Source: DASRDS01 sp035569435 (GTDB taxonomy: Bacteria > Gemmatimonadota > Gemmatimonadetes > Gemmatimonadales > Gemmatimonadaceae). From it: a DNA stretch of 13,336 nt. Shown one piece after another: positions 1 through 7,028 of the stretch; the stretch's first letter is position 1; every line of letters starts with the position of its first letter. A model generated the notes under the pieces. The model was not told the DNA's origin, ran no database searches, and worked only from the letters and a program-made list of their open reading frames with translations. Where the stretch lies: contig DATMNB010000074.1 of NCBI GenBank assembly GCA_035569435.1, forward strand, positions 1 to 13,336, in the 5' to 3' direction. Made by a program: the position numbers and the translations under genes.

Positions 1-2
1 CC

Positions 3-968
3 CCACGTCTGTCCGCCGCCCTCGAGACCGCGATCGTCCAGTCCTTCTCCCCCGATGAAGTCACCGCCGTCACTGGCGACGCCGCCGTCGGAAGACTCTT
101 TGCCTCGCTCCCCTTCGATCACCTCGTCTTCACCGGCTCGACCGCCGTCGGTCGCGAGGTCGCGCAGGCAGCGGCAAGGAACCTGACCCCCGTCACGCTG
201 GAGCTTGGCGGCAAATCACCGGCGATCATCGACGCCTCGTGTGATCTGGACGCCGTGATCGACCGCCTCGCCTGGGGCAAGTTGATCAACGCCGGCCAGA
301 CGTGCATCGCCCCGGACTATGCCCTGGTCCCGCGCCGCGACATCGACCGATTCGCACGCGTGCTCACCGCCAGCATGCGGAAGCTCTATCCGACCTTCCA
401 CGGCAACCCCGACTACACCAGCATCGTGAGCGACCGGCACCTGCAGCGCCTCCGCGATCTCATCGACGACGCCCGCCAGCGCGGCGCCCGCGTCGTCGAG
501 ATCGAGATCGCGCCGCCAGTGACCGGCCGCCAGCTGGCGCCCGTGCTGCTCCTCGACGTCACCGACGACATGCGCGTCATGCGGGAAGAAATCTTCGGCC
601 CGATCCTGCCCGTCATGCCGTACGACACCACGACCGATGCGCTGGCGTACGTAAACCGCCACGACCGGCCACTCGCACTCTACTGGTTTGGCACCGATCG
701 CACGGCGCGCGACCGGATCCTCGCCGGCACCATCGCCGGCGGCGTCTCCATCAACGACACGCTGATGCACATCGCCCAGGACGCGCTCCCCTTTGGCGGC
801 GTCGGCCCCTCAGGCCACGGCCACTACCACGGCGAGTTTGGCTTCCGCCAGTTCTCCAAGGAGAAAGCGGTCTTCGTCCAATCCCGCCTGAACGGCGCCG
901 GTCTCATTCGCCCACCCTACAAGCCATCGATCGCCCGCGTCCTGACCTGGCTCTCGCGCTTCACATGA
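3..968 (+). CDS. Aldehyde dehydrogenase, coniferyl/fatty-aldehyde type (5' end outside window)
   Basis: NAD(P)-dependent oxidation of an aldehyde to the carboxylic acid. The visible 321 residues start inside the cofactor domain. They show the nucleotide-binding FTGSTAVGR, the general-base motif LELGGKSP (Glu at visible residue 67) and the catalytic-cysteine motif GQTCIAPDY (Cys at 101), followed by EEIFGPILPV and FGGVGPSGHGHYHGEFGF. The APDY after the cysteine and the tail ending in GLIRPPYK are typical, from memory, of the coniferyl aldehyde dehydrogenase (CalB) and fatty aldehyde dehydrogenase branch, which is often membrane associated. A 460-480 residue family length would put about a third of the gene upstream of the window. 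The frame is open from base 3 to the TGA at 966. The substrate cannot be fixed from sequence. The next gene follows after 78 bp on the same strand with no visible terminator between them. Confidence 0.93.
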   Translation, partial: PRLSAALETAIVQSFSPDEVTAVTGDAAVGRLFASLPFDHLVFTGSTAVGREVAQAAARNLTPVTLELGGKSPAIIDASCDLDAVIDRLAWGKLINAGQTCIAPDYALVPRRDIDRFARVLTASMRKLYPTFHGNPDYTSIVSDRHLQRLRDLIDDARQRGARVVEIEIAPPVTGRQLAPVLLLDVTDDMRVMREEIFGPILPVMPYDTTTDALAYVNRHDRPLALYWFGTDRTARDRILAGTIAGGVSINDTLMHIAQDALPFGGVGPSGHGHYHGEFGFRQFSKEKAVFVQSRLNGAGLIRPPYKPSIARVLTWLSRFT

Positions 969-1046
969 CCCTGAGCGAGAGAATGCGCGCGATGCCGCGA
1001 CCCGCAGACCCTTTGTTCTGATCGTAACGCCGGCAATTATAAGGAT

Positions 1047-2057
1047 GTGCAGACCTCCAACACTCAAGCCGCGGCTCGAGGTGCGCCTCATGTCGCCCGC
1101 GTCGCCATCATCGGCGCCGGCTTGGTCGGCTCGACGACGGCCTACGCACTGCTCCTCTCCGGTACCGTGCCGGACATCGTGCTCATCGACAAGGATACGA
1201 AGCGCGCCGAGGGGCACGTGCAGGACCTGAAGGACGCGGAGATCTTCTCCCACACGACGCACGTCAGATCTGGCGACTTTTCCGATTGCGCCACCGCCGA
1301 CGTCATCATCATTACGGCCGGCCGGCAGCAAGCCGCGGCGAGGACATCGCGCCTCGATGACCTCAAGGAGGGCGCGGCCATGCTCCGTGCGATCATCGAC
1401 GAGCTTGGGCGCTACAACCCGACCGGGATCATCCTCGTGGCCTCCAACCCGGTCGACGTCCTGACCTACGCGGCCTTGAAGTGGTCAGGCCTGCCCGCGA
1501 ATCGCGTCATCGGCTCGGGCACGACGCTCGACACCTCACGCTTTCGCCGCCGCCTCGCCGAGCGCTTTGGCGTGGCGCCGGACAACGTCCACGCCTACGT
1601 CCTCGGCGAGCACGGCGACAGCCAGGTCCCAGTCGTGTCGTCGGCGTCCATCGCCGGCATGCCGCTCGAGGGCTTCTGTCGCCAGCTCGGGCTCCCGTAT
1701 GATCCGGCCGCGCTCGCGAAGATCGAGACCGCAACGCGCCGCGCCGGATTCGAGATCCTGCAAGCCAAAGGCGCCACCTACTACGGCATCGGCGCCGCCC
1801 TCGCCCGCATCGTCGGCGCCACTCTCCGCGATGAACACGCCGTCTTGACCGTCTCCAGCCTCGCCCCGCCCGACATGGACTTGGGCGACGTGTGCCTCTC
1901 CCTCCCCGCCATCATCGATCGCGGCGGCGTCTCTCGCGTGCTCCCCACGCCGCTCAGCGCATCCGAGCGCCGAGCCCTCGAGAAATCCGCCGAGCTGTTG
2001 AAGCAGTACGCTGCCGCAGTGGTGCCACCTGAATCGCCGACTGTGACACGCTCCTAA
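1047..2057 (+). CDS. ldh: L-lactate dehydrogenase (LDH/MDH superfamily)
   Basis: Cytoplasmic NAD-dependent interconversion of lactate and pyruvate; 336 aa against the usual 310-330. Visible motifs: Rossmann GAGLVGS at 23-29, acidic Asp48 after strand 2 (NAD preference), Gln95 in AGRQQ at the position that separates lactate (Gln) from malate (Arg) enzymes, Arg102 in the closing loop, ASNPVDVLTY with Asn134, SGTTLDTSRFR with Asp162 and Arg165, the proton-relay GEHGDS with His189, and GATYYGIG. The only in-frame start is GTG at 1047. An ATG two bases earlier is in another frame. AAGG sits almost against the start, and a TATAAG-like hexamer lies at 1038-1043, so initiation is unusual. The N-terminal 16 residues before VARVAIIGAG are a non-conserved extension. 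The catalytic loop differs from the norm (see findings). LDH rather than MDH is well supported by Gln95 and LDTSRF. Confidence 0.93.
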   Translation: MQTSNTQAAARGAPHVARVAIIGAGLVGSTTAYALLLSGTVPDIVLIDKDTKRAEGHVQDLKDAEIFSHTTHVRSGDFSDCATADVIIITAGRQQAAARTSRLDDLKEGAAMLRAIIDELGRYNPTGIILVASNPVDVLTYAALKWSGLPANRVIGSGTTLDTSRFRRRLAERFGVAPDNVHAYVLGEHGDSQVPVVSSASIAGMPLEGFCRQLGLPYDPAALAKIETATRRAGFEILQAKGATYYGIGAALARIVGATLRDEHAVLTVSSLAPPDMDLGDVCLSLPAIIDRGGVSRVLPTPLSASERRALEKSAELLKQYAAAVVPPESPTVTRS

Positions 2058-2083
2058 CCACTCCGACGACATGCCGTGACACG
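2043..2083 (+). repeat. Direct repeat GTGACACG, two copies upstream of the peroxidase gene
   Basis: GTGACACG occurs at 2043-2050 (inside the last codons of the lactate dehydrogenase gene) and again at 2076-2083, 33 bp apart, roughly three helical turns. The second copy is 20 bp before the peroxidase start. A regulator site is possible, but two 8-mers are modest evidence and no strong -10/-35 pair is visible nearby. Confidence 0.25.
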
Positions 2084-2103
2084 GCGGGTCGTTCGTGAGA
2101 GCG

Positions 2104-3972
2104 ATGACATCGATCCTCGCCCTGCTGCGCTCGGCCGCCGCCGGCGCCTGCCTCATCGCCTCCACCGCCGACACCACCTCGTCGCCCGCCACGCGCGTCT
2201 TCGAGGCGCAACTCGATTCGCTCCTCGTGGGCCTCGACACGCTCGCGAGTGAGATCACGGCCGGACGCACGGTCCTCGCCCAACGGGCATTCCGCCGCAC
2301 ACGCACAGCCTACAAGCGCGCCGAGGGCCTGCTCGCCTATTACGCCCCCACCGCGGTGACCATGCTCCAGGGTCCCCTCGAGGGCGACGCCGATGAGATC
2401 TATCCGCGCCCATATAACACGCCCGGGGCCTTCCCCGCGGTCGAGAGCGCGATCTTTCCCCGCCTCGCGGACTCCGCCAGGACCGCGACCCTCGCTCGAA
2501 TCCACGCGATGCGCGAGCAAGTCTCTGTGCTGCGGTCGATGACCGAATCGCTCGACGTCGACGAACCGGCCGTCTACGACGCCGCCCGCGCCGAGATCGC
2601 TCGCGTGAGCACGCTCGACATCTCCGGCTTTGATTCTGACCGGCAGGACGATGCCCTGCTCGACGCCGCCGCCGCGCTCGACGGCGTGCGCGCCACCCTC
2701 GTCGCGCCGGTCGACACAGAGAGCGCCCATGTTGGCGAGCGCCGCCAGCGCGCCGACCGCGCGCTGCGCGACGCCGCCGGCTACCTCCGCCATCACGCGA
2801 CGTTCGAGCGCATGGATCGCCTCACGTTCGTCGCCCGTTACAGCCTCCCGGCGTCTCATGCGCTGGCCGACCTCCGGGTGGCGCGGGCCATCCCCCACAC
2901 GCCGGCCGGTCACTTGTGGCGGGACGACGCGGCCTCGGTCTACGACAGCGGCGCGTTCGACGCCATCGCCTATACGCCTCGTCACGCGAACATCCCGATC
3001 GGTGGCGCCGCCCTCGTCGCGCTCGGCGCGCGCCTCTTCGCCGACGCGCGCCTCTCTGGCCCGGGCACCCGCTCGTGCGCCGGCTGTCACCTCCCGACCC
3101 GGGCCTTCACCGATGGCTTGTCCAAACGCACCTCGCTCACGCCAGAGCTGGCGCGCCCCGTCGATGCGCCGCCGCCACGCCGCACCCCGACGCTGATCAA
3201 CGCCGCGCTGCAGCCCACGTTGTTCGCCGACGAGCGCGCCCGAGGCCTCGAGCAGCAGATCGATGCCGTCCTGAGCGACCCCAACGAGATGCGCAGCTCG
3301 AGCGACACCGCCGTCAGTCGCGTCGCCGCCGACTCCACCTACCGCGAGGCATTCGCCCGTGCCTTTGGCACCTCGCCCGATCGTGCCGTCACCGGCCTGT
3401 CGCTGCGCGTGGCGCTTGCCAGCTACATCCGATCGCTGACCGCACTCAACGCGCCGTTCGATCGGGCGGTGCGCGGCGACAGCGCCGCACTGAGCGCCGC
3501 CGCCCGACGAGGATTCACGGTGTTCATGGGTAAGGGTCGTTGTGGCACCTGCCACTTCGCCCCGCTGTTCAATGGAACGCAACCGCCGCTCTATCGGACC
3601 ACCGACCCCGAGATCATCGGCGTCCCCGAGCAGCCGGTGCTCCGTCACGCCAGGCTCGACCCCGATCGCGGCCGGGGGTTGATCGATCGGGTCGACACGC
3701 ATCGCTTCGCGTTCAAGGTCCCGACCGTGCGTAACGCGGCGCTGACCGCGCCGTACATGCACAACGGCGCCTACCGCTCGCTCGACGACGTGGTCGCGTT
3801 TTACAATGCCGGAGGCGGCGCGGGCATCGGCATCGACTTGCCGTACCAAACGCTCTTCGACCAACCACTCCACCTGACGCGCCGCGAACGCACGGACCTG
3901 ATCGCGTTCATGCGGGCGCTCACCGACACGAGCGGCACGACCCGGCCTGCTGCCTCCGTCGCATTGCACTAG
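2104..3972 (+). CDS. Exported di-heme cytochrome c peroxidase/MauG-family protein with imelysin-like N-terminal domain
   Basis: Periplasmic electron-transfer enzyme, by family a peroxide-reducing or MauG-like oxidising protein. Numbering from ATG 2104 (622 aa); GTG 2095 is an in-frame alternative adding three residues. Residues 1-22 form a hydrophobic export signal. A cysteine at its end (GAC) fits a lipobox poorly. Residues about 30-190 are helical and resemble the imelysin-like domain fused to peroxidases in Bacteroidota: YKRAEGLLAYY, then LQGP, then GAFPAVESAIF at 108-118. Residues about 235-615 are the peroxidase module, with heme sites CAGCH at 325-329 and CGTCH at 480-484, RTPTLINAA before the second heme, and the C-terminal PYMHNGAYRSLDDVV. 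Two c-type hemes require the cytochrome c maturation system. The gene lies 46 bp after the lactate dehydrogenase. The substrate is unknown; general peroxide detoxification is the simplest reading. Confidence 0.9.
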   Translation: MTSILALLRSAAAGACLIASTADTTSSPATRVFEAQLDSLLVGLDTLASEITAGRTVLAQRAFRRTRTAYKRAEGLLAYYAPTAVTMLQGPLEGDADEIYPRPYNTPGAFPAVESAIFPRLADSARTATLARIHAMREQVSVLRSMTESLDVDEPAVYDAARAEIARVSTLDISGFDSDRQDDALLDAAAALDGVRATLVAPVDTESAHVGERRQRADRALRDAAGYLRHHATFERMDRLTFVARYSLPASHALADLRVARAIPHTPAGHLWRDDAASVYDSGAFDAIAYTPRHANIPIGGAALVALGARLFADARLSGPGTRSCAGCHLPTRAFTDGLSKRTSLTPELARPVDAPPPRRTPTLINAALQPTLFADERARGLEQQIDAVLSDPNEMRSSSDTAVSRVAADSTYREAFARAFGTSPDRAVTGLSLRVALASYIRSLTALNAPFDRAVRGDSAALSAAARRGFTVFMGKGRCGTCHFAPLFNGTQPPLYRTTDPEIIGVPEQPVLRHARLDPDRGRGLIDRVDTHRFAFKVPTVRNAALTAPYMHNGAYRSLDDVVAFYNAGGGAGIGIDLPYQTLFDQPLHLTRRERTDLIAFMRALTDTSGTTRPAASVALH

Positions 3973-3989
3973 CGAGCGCGCGCCACAGT

Positions 3990-4150
3990 TTGTCACGGCC
4001 GCAGGTCACAGTCTCAGGTATGGTCGAGCTGCGTCACAACTTCAAGACGCGTGCGTGCCACCACACGGTCGTGACCGTGACAGCCTCGCTATTCGCGCAG
4101 GCTACTGTCCCCCCACGAGTCCCGCCGCGCGCGGGACGAATTGTCACGGC
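3990..4150 (+). promoter_or_regulatory. Putative control region with clustered GTCAC/GTGAC motifs before the phosphoesterase
   Basis: The 214 bp between the peroxidase stop and the phosphoesterase start is the longest gene-free stretch here. The pentamer GTCAC or its complement occurs six times: 3992, 4005, 4033, 4071, 4077 and 4142. The 10-mer TTGTCACGGC is repeated exactly at 3990-3999 and 4141-4150. TTGTCA at 4141 and GTGACA at 4077 each match 5/6 of a -35 consensus, but no good -10 lies at the right distance from either. The spacings (13, 28, 38, 6, 65) do not make the 11-bp repeat of a Pho box. A regulator-binding region is inferred; the regulator is unknown. Confidence 0.35.
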
Positions 4151-4170
4151 GCTCGCGTTGCAATTACCCA

Positions 4171-4177
4171 GGGGAGG
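4171..4177 (+). promoter_or_regulatory. Strong ribosome binding site of the phosphoesterase gene
   Basis: GGGGAGG ends nine bases before ATG 4187. It is the clearest Shine-Dalgarno on the + strand here and fixes that ATG over upstream in-frame starts such as 4055, which would put about 44 non-signal residues before the signal peptide. Confidence 0.8.
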
Positions 4178-4186
4178 ATATCAGGC

Positions 4187-6112
4187 ATGAAAGCAGTCGG
4201 CCTACTCAACACCATCGCCGGGTGCGTGATCGGCGCAGGATGCGTGGTTGGCGTCCCAGCGCTCGCGCACGCCCAGCAGGCGAAAACGGATGCGCTGCCC
4301 CAGGGCGGCAACAGCAACGACCGGAACACGCGGACGCCGATCAAGCACGTGATCTACATCATCGGCGAGAACCGCACCTTTGATCACCTGTTCGCCACCT
4401 ACGTCCCGCGCCACGGCCAGACGGTCTGGAATCTCCTCTCTGAGGGGATCGTCAACGCCGACGGCACGCCAGGCCCCAACTTCACCAAGGCCCAGCAGTG
4501 GAAGGCGATCGACATCGACGTCTTCTCCGAGCACCCGCACCACACCGATCCGTACCACACGATGCCCAACATCTCCGCGGGCGGCCCGACCAAGCCCAAC
4601 TTCTCCTCTGTCGCCCAAGCCGAGGGCATTGAGCCGGCGCTGGAGCCCGCAGCCTACGTCGAGCTGACGACCGGCGGCACCGGCCAGGTCAGTGGCACCG
4701 ACGACAAGCGCTTCCCAGCGGGTCTCCCGGATGGTCCGTTCCAGATCAGCCGGTACGCCTCCTACGATGCGTACGCCAGCAGCCCGGTGCACCGCTTCTT
4801 CCAGATGTGGCAACAGTTGGACTGCGACCACGGCAAGGCGACGGCCAAGAACCCGAGCGGGTGCCAGGCCGATCTCTTTCCCTGGGTCGAGGTCAACTTT
4901 GGCGCGGGCAGCAACGGCGCGCCGCCACCGGCGCACTTCACCAACGAGACCACCGGTGAAGGCTCGACGTCGATGGGGTTCTACAACGTGCAGTCCGGCG
5001 ACATGCCGTACTTCACCAAGCTGGCCAACGAGTACGCCCTGAGCGACAACTACCACCAGGCGATCAACGGTGGCACGGGCGCCAACCACATCGCGCTCGG
5101 CTACGGTCAGACGATCTTCTACGCCGACTCGACCGGCGCGCCAGCGACCCCGCCCAGCAACCAGATCGAAAACCCGAACCCGATGCCGGGAACGAACGAC
5201 TGGTACACGGAGGACGGCTACGGCGGCGGCTCGTACATCAACTGCAACGACACGACGCAGCCCGGGGTCAGCGAGTTGCACCAGTACCTGGAAACGCTCC
5301 CCTACCGGCCGTTCAGAAACGGCGACTGCCGCAAGGGCGCCTACTACCTCGTCAACAACTACAACCCCGGCTATCTCGGCACCGGCGTCGCGGCGCCGTT
5401 GGGCGCCAAGGTGTTCACGATCCCGCCCTCGACGCAGCGGAACCTCGGGCTGCTGCTCGCCGACAACCACGTGTCGTGGAAGTACTACGGCGAAGGCTGG
5501 GCCAAGGGCACGGAAACGGGCGAGGCCAGCACCTATTGCAACATCTGCAATCCGTTCCTGTACTCGAAGCAGATCATGACCAACCCATCGCTGCGCAAGA
5601 ACCTGCAGGACATCACCGATCTGTACGCCGACATCCAGAACGGCACACTCCCGGCCGTGTCGATCATTAAACCGGACGGCATCCTCGATGGCCACCCGGC
5701 GTCGTCCAAGTTCGACCTGTTCGAGGGCTTCACCAAGAAGATCGTCGACATGATCAAGAACAACCCGTCGCTCTTTGCCGAGACGGCGATCATGATCACG
5801 GTCGACGAGGGCGGTGGGTACTATGATTCCGGCTACGTCCAGCCGCTCGACTTCTTCGGCGATGGCACCCGCATCCCGTTGATCGTCGTGTCGCCCTTCA
5901 CCAAGGGCGTGGGCATGGTGCACTCCTACGGCGACCACGTCTCGTTCGACAAGTTCGTCGAGGCCAACTGGGGCCTGCAGACGATCGCGCCGGACGGACG
6001 CGACAACCTGCCGAACCCGATCGTCGAGAAGAGCAACCCGTACGCACCGGTCAATGCCCCGGCGATCACGGACCTGATGGACATGTTCAACTTCGATCGC
6101 GATCGCCGTTAA
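4187..6112 (+). CDS. Exported phosphoesterase, phospholipase C / acid phosphatase AcpA superfamily
   Basis: Secreted hydrolase of phosphate esters (PF04185-type; phospholipase C or acid phosphatase), 641 aa. Residues 1-29 are a Sec-type signal ending ALAHA before QQ, without the twin arginine often seen in this family. Active-site elements: GENRTFDHLF (Glu61, Asn62) near the N-terminus; NGGTGANH, with Thr297 in the place of the nucleophile; VSWKYYGEGW; and VDEGGGYYDSGY with Asp540-Glu541 as the second metal pair, followed by RIPLIVVSPF and the terminal SYGDHVSFDKFVEANWGL. These correspond in order to the metal-site residues described for Francisella AcpA. The start is set by GGGGAGG, and an intrinsic terminator follows the TAA by 16 bp, so it is probably a single-gene unit. 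The preceding motif-rich leader suggests regulation. Phosphate scavenging or lipid turnover is inferred; the substrate (lipid or soluble ester) is undecided. Confidence 0.92.
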   Translation: MKAVGLLNTIAGCVIGAGCVVGVPALAHAQQAKTDALPQGGNSNDRNTRTPIKHVIYIIGENRTFDHLFATYVPRHGQTVWNLLSEGIVNADGTPGPNFTKAQQWKAIDIDVFSEHPHHTDPYHTMPNISAGGPTKPNFSSVAQAEGIEPALEPAAYVELTTGGTGQVSGTDDKRFPAGLPDGPFQISRYASYDAYASSPVHRFFQMWQQLDCDHGKATAKNPSGCQADLFPWVEVNFGAGSNGAPPPAHFTNETTGEGSTSMGFYNVQSGDMPYFTKLANEYALSDNYHQAINGGTGANHIALGYGQTIFYADSTGAPATPPSNQIENPNPMPGTNDWYTEDGYGGGSYINCNDTTQPGVSELHQYLETLPYRPFRNGDCRKGAYYLVNNYNPGYLGTGVAAPLGAKVFTIPPSTQRNLGLLLADNHVSWKYYGEGWAKGTETGEASTYCNICNPFLYSKQIMTNPSLRKNLQDITDLYADIQNGTLPAVSIIKPDGILDGHPASSKFDLFEGFTKKIVDMIKNNPSLFAETAIMITVDEGGGYYDSGYVQPLDFFGDGTRIPLIVVSPFTKGVGMVHSYGDHVSFDKFVEANWGLQTIAPDGRDNLPNPIVEKSNPYAPVNAPAITDLMDMFNFDRDRR

Positions 6113-6128
6113 GGCACCACCGATGGAC

Positions 6129-6166
6129 CGGCCGGGGCGGCACCACCGCCCCGGCCGTTTTTTTTT
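6129..6166 (+). terminator. Intrinsic terminator of the phosphoesterase gene
   Basis: A perfect 12-bp GC stem (left arm CGGCCGGGGCGG at 6129-6140, right arm 6146-6157) with loop CACCA is followed by nine Ts at 6158-6166. The T run exists only on the + strand, so it serves the + gene. The last T is also part of the stop codon of the convergent SRPBCC gene. Confidence 0.95.
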
Positions 6167-6654
6167 CATCCCAGCGTCCCGAGATATTCGGCCAGACGCT
6201 CGTAGCTGAGGTTCACGCCGTGCTGCATCCCGCTCTGCGCGGCCGCGTCGCGCGCGGCCTTCGACGGATACTGGATCACCGTCGTCACCGTCGTCCGCCC
6301 ATCCGACTCGGCGAAGCTCACCGTGTTGACCGTGTCGGGCCACTCGGCGCCCCACGACTCCGTCGTGACCACCCGCTCGGGCGGCACGATCTCCTTGTAC
6401 GTCCCGTGCATCGCCATGTCGTGACCGTCCGCATGGCGCCAGCCAAAGCGCCACGCGCCGCCCGCGCGAAAGTCGATCTCGCAGACGCTCATCGTCCACC
6501 CCTCGGGCCCGAGCATCCAGTGCGGCAAGTGCTGGGGCTTCGTGTAGGCGTCGAACACCAGCCGCCGCGGCGCATCAAACACGCGCACGATGACGAGCTC
6601 CTGATCCGACGGCGTCGAGAATGTCGTGGCGCCGATCCGCTGTGCCGTGACCAT
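6166..6654 (-). CDS. SRPBCC/AHSA1-domain protein
   Basis: Small cytoplasmic helix-grip (START-like) protein of 162 aa, the usual size for the AHSA1 branch. Family features: EIDFRAGGAWRF, HGTYKEIVPPERVV and SWGAEWPDTVNTVSF, with a C-terminal helix ending SYERLAEYLGTLG. Such proteins bind a hydrophobic ligand in a central cavity; no catalytic residues can be named. The start is ATG 6654 or ATG 6657. The GGAGG core is four bases from the former and one from the latter, so 6654 is preferred. It overlaps the stop of the upstream ArsR gene by 1 nt (4 nt with the other start), indicating coupled translation. ArsR-AHSA1 pairs are common in bacteria, but their ligand is generally unknown. Its stop codon abuts the terminator of the opposite gene. 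Confidence 0.9.
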   Translation of the reverse strand: MVTAQRIGATTFSTPSDQELVIVRVFDAPRRLVFDAYTKPQHLPHWMLGPEGWTMSVCEIDFRAGGAWRFGWRHADGHDMAMHGTYKEIVPPERVVTTESWGAEWPDTVNTVSFAESDGRTTVTTVIQYPSKAARDAAAQSGMQHGVNLSYERLAEYLGTLG

Positions 6655-6992
6655 CATCCCTCCCCCTGTTGTTTTTTCATCTGTTCGAGATAGGCATCCA
6701 ACCGCGTGTAGCTCGCATCCCAGAACCGCCGGTACGGCTCCGCCCATTCGACAACCTCCTTGAGCGGCCCCGCCTCCAGCCGACACGGCCGCCACTGCGC
6801 CTCCCGTCCCCGCGCGATCAGCCCCGCGCGCTCGAGCACGCGCAGATGCTTGGAGACCGCGGGCCCGCTCATCGTAAACGGGGCGGCCAACTCCCCGACC
6901 GTCGCCGGCCCACGCTCCAACCGCGCCAGAATCGCCCGACGCGTCGGGTCGGCGAGGGCGGCAAATGTGGTGCTCAACGCGTCAGCGATCAC
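6654..6992 (-). CDS. ArsR-family transcriptional regulator
   Basis: Winged-helix DNA-binding repressor, 112 aa, normal length. Motifs: LADPTRRAILARLERGPATV at 13-32, the recognition helix MSGPAVSKHLRVLERAGLI at 41-59, then the wing REAQWRPCRLE. It has a single cysteine (Cys70) and lacks the ELCVCDL metal site, so it is of the non-metal subgroup usually found beside SRPBCC genes. The start is GTG 6992, with AGAGGT at 7006-7001 eight bases upstream. It is the first gene of a two-gene unit behind a good sigma70-like promoter. Alternating TAACC/GGTTA half-sites cover the start point and the ribosome binding site, which fits autorepression. The inducer cannot be deduced. Confidence 0.94.
   Translation of the reverse strand: MIADALSTTFAALADPTRRAILARLERGPATVGELAAPFTMSGPAVSKHLRVLERAGLIARGREAQWRPCRLEAGPLKEVVEWAEPYRRFWDASYTRLDAYLEQMKKQQGEG
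6658..6666 (-). promoter_or_regulatory. Ribosome binding site for the SRPBCC gene, inside the ArsR coding end
   Basis: On the minus strand GGGGGAGGG directly precedes ATGATG. It is formed by the final Gln-Gly-Glu-Gly codons of the ArsR gene. Spacing favours the second ATG (6654). Confidence 0.7.
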
Positions 6993-6998
6993 CGTGTC

Positions 6999-7028
6999 TA
7001 ACCTCTTGGTTATTTAACCTATTAGTTA
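6999..7028 (-). promoter_or_regulatory. Putative ArsR operator: array of alternating TAACC/GGTTA half-sites
   Basis: Read on the + strand: TAACC (6999-7003), GGTTA (7008-7012), TAACC (7015-7019) and an imperfect AGTTA (7024-7028). Adjacent half-sites form inverted repeats with gaps of 4, 2 and 4 bp. The array runs from the ribosome binding site across the predicted start point into the -10, where a bound repressor would block both polymerase and ribosome access. Assigning it to this ArsR is inference from position. Confidence 0.6.

Noticed and set aside
1032..1049. Leaderless promoter at the lactate dehydrogenase GTG
   Set aside because: TATAAG and AATTAT hexamers are close by, but neither fits TANNNT at seven bases from GTG 1047, and an AAGG could act as a cramped ribosome binding site. 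Not decidable.
1954..3996. A 680-codon minus-strand open frame antisense to the peroxidase gene
   Set aside because: Composition is Arg/Gly/Glu/Val-rich without motifs, and the + strand carries two CxxCH sites and family-conserved segments. It is a shadow of GC codon bias.
3990..4010. Canonical Pho box before the phosphoesterase
   Set aside because: TGTCAC-like repeats are present but 13 bp apart and in mixed orientation, not the 11-bp tandem repeat, so the name is not justified.
4055..4186. Longer N-terminus for the phosphoesterase
   Set aside because: It would bury the signal peptide behind about 44 residues and ignore the strong GGGGAGG site before ATG 4187.
4202..6499. A 765-codon open frame on the minus strand across the phosphoesterase and SRPBCC genes
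   Set aside because: It is antisense to a gene with intact active-site motifs and is low-complexity Arg/Val/Gly/Asp sequence. GC-biased third positions of the real gene keep the complement open.
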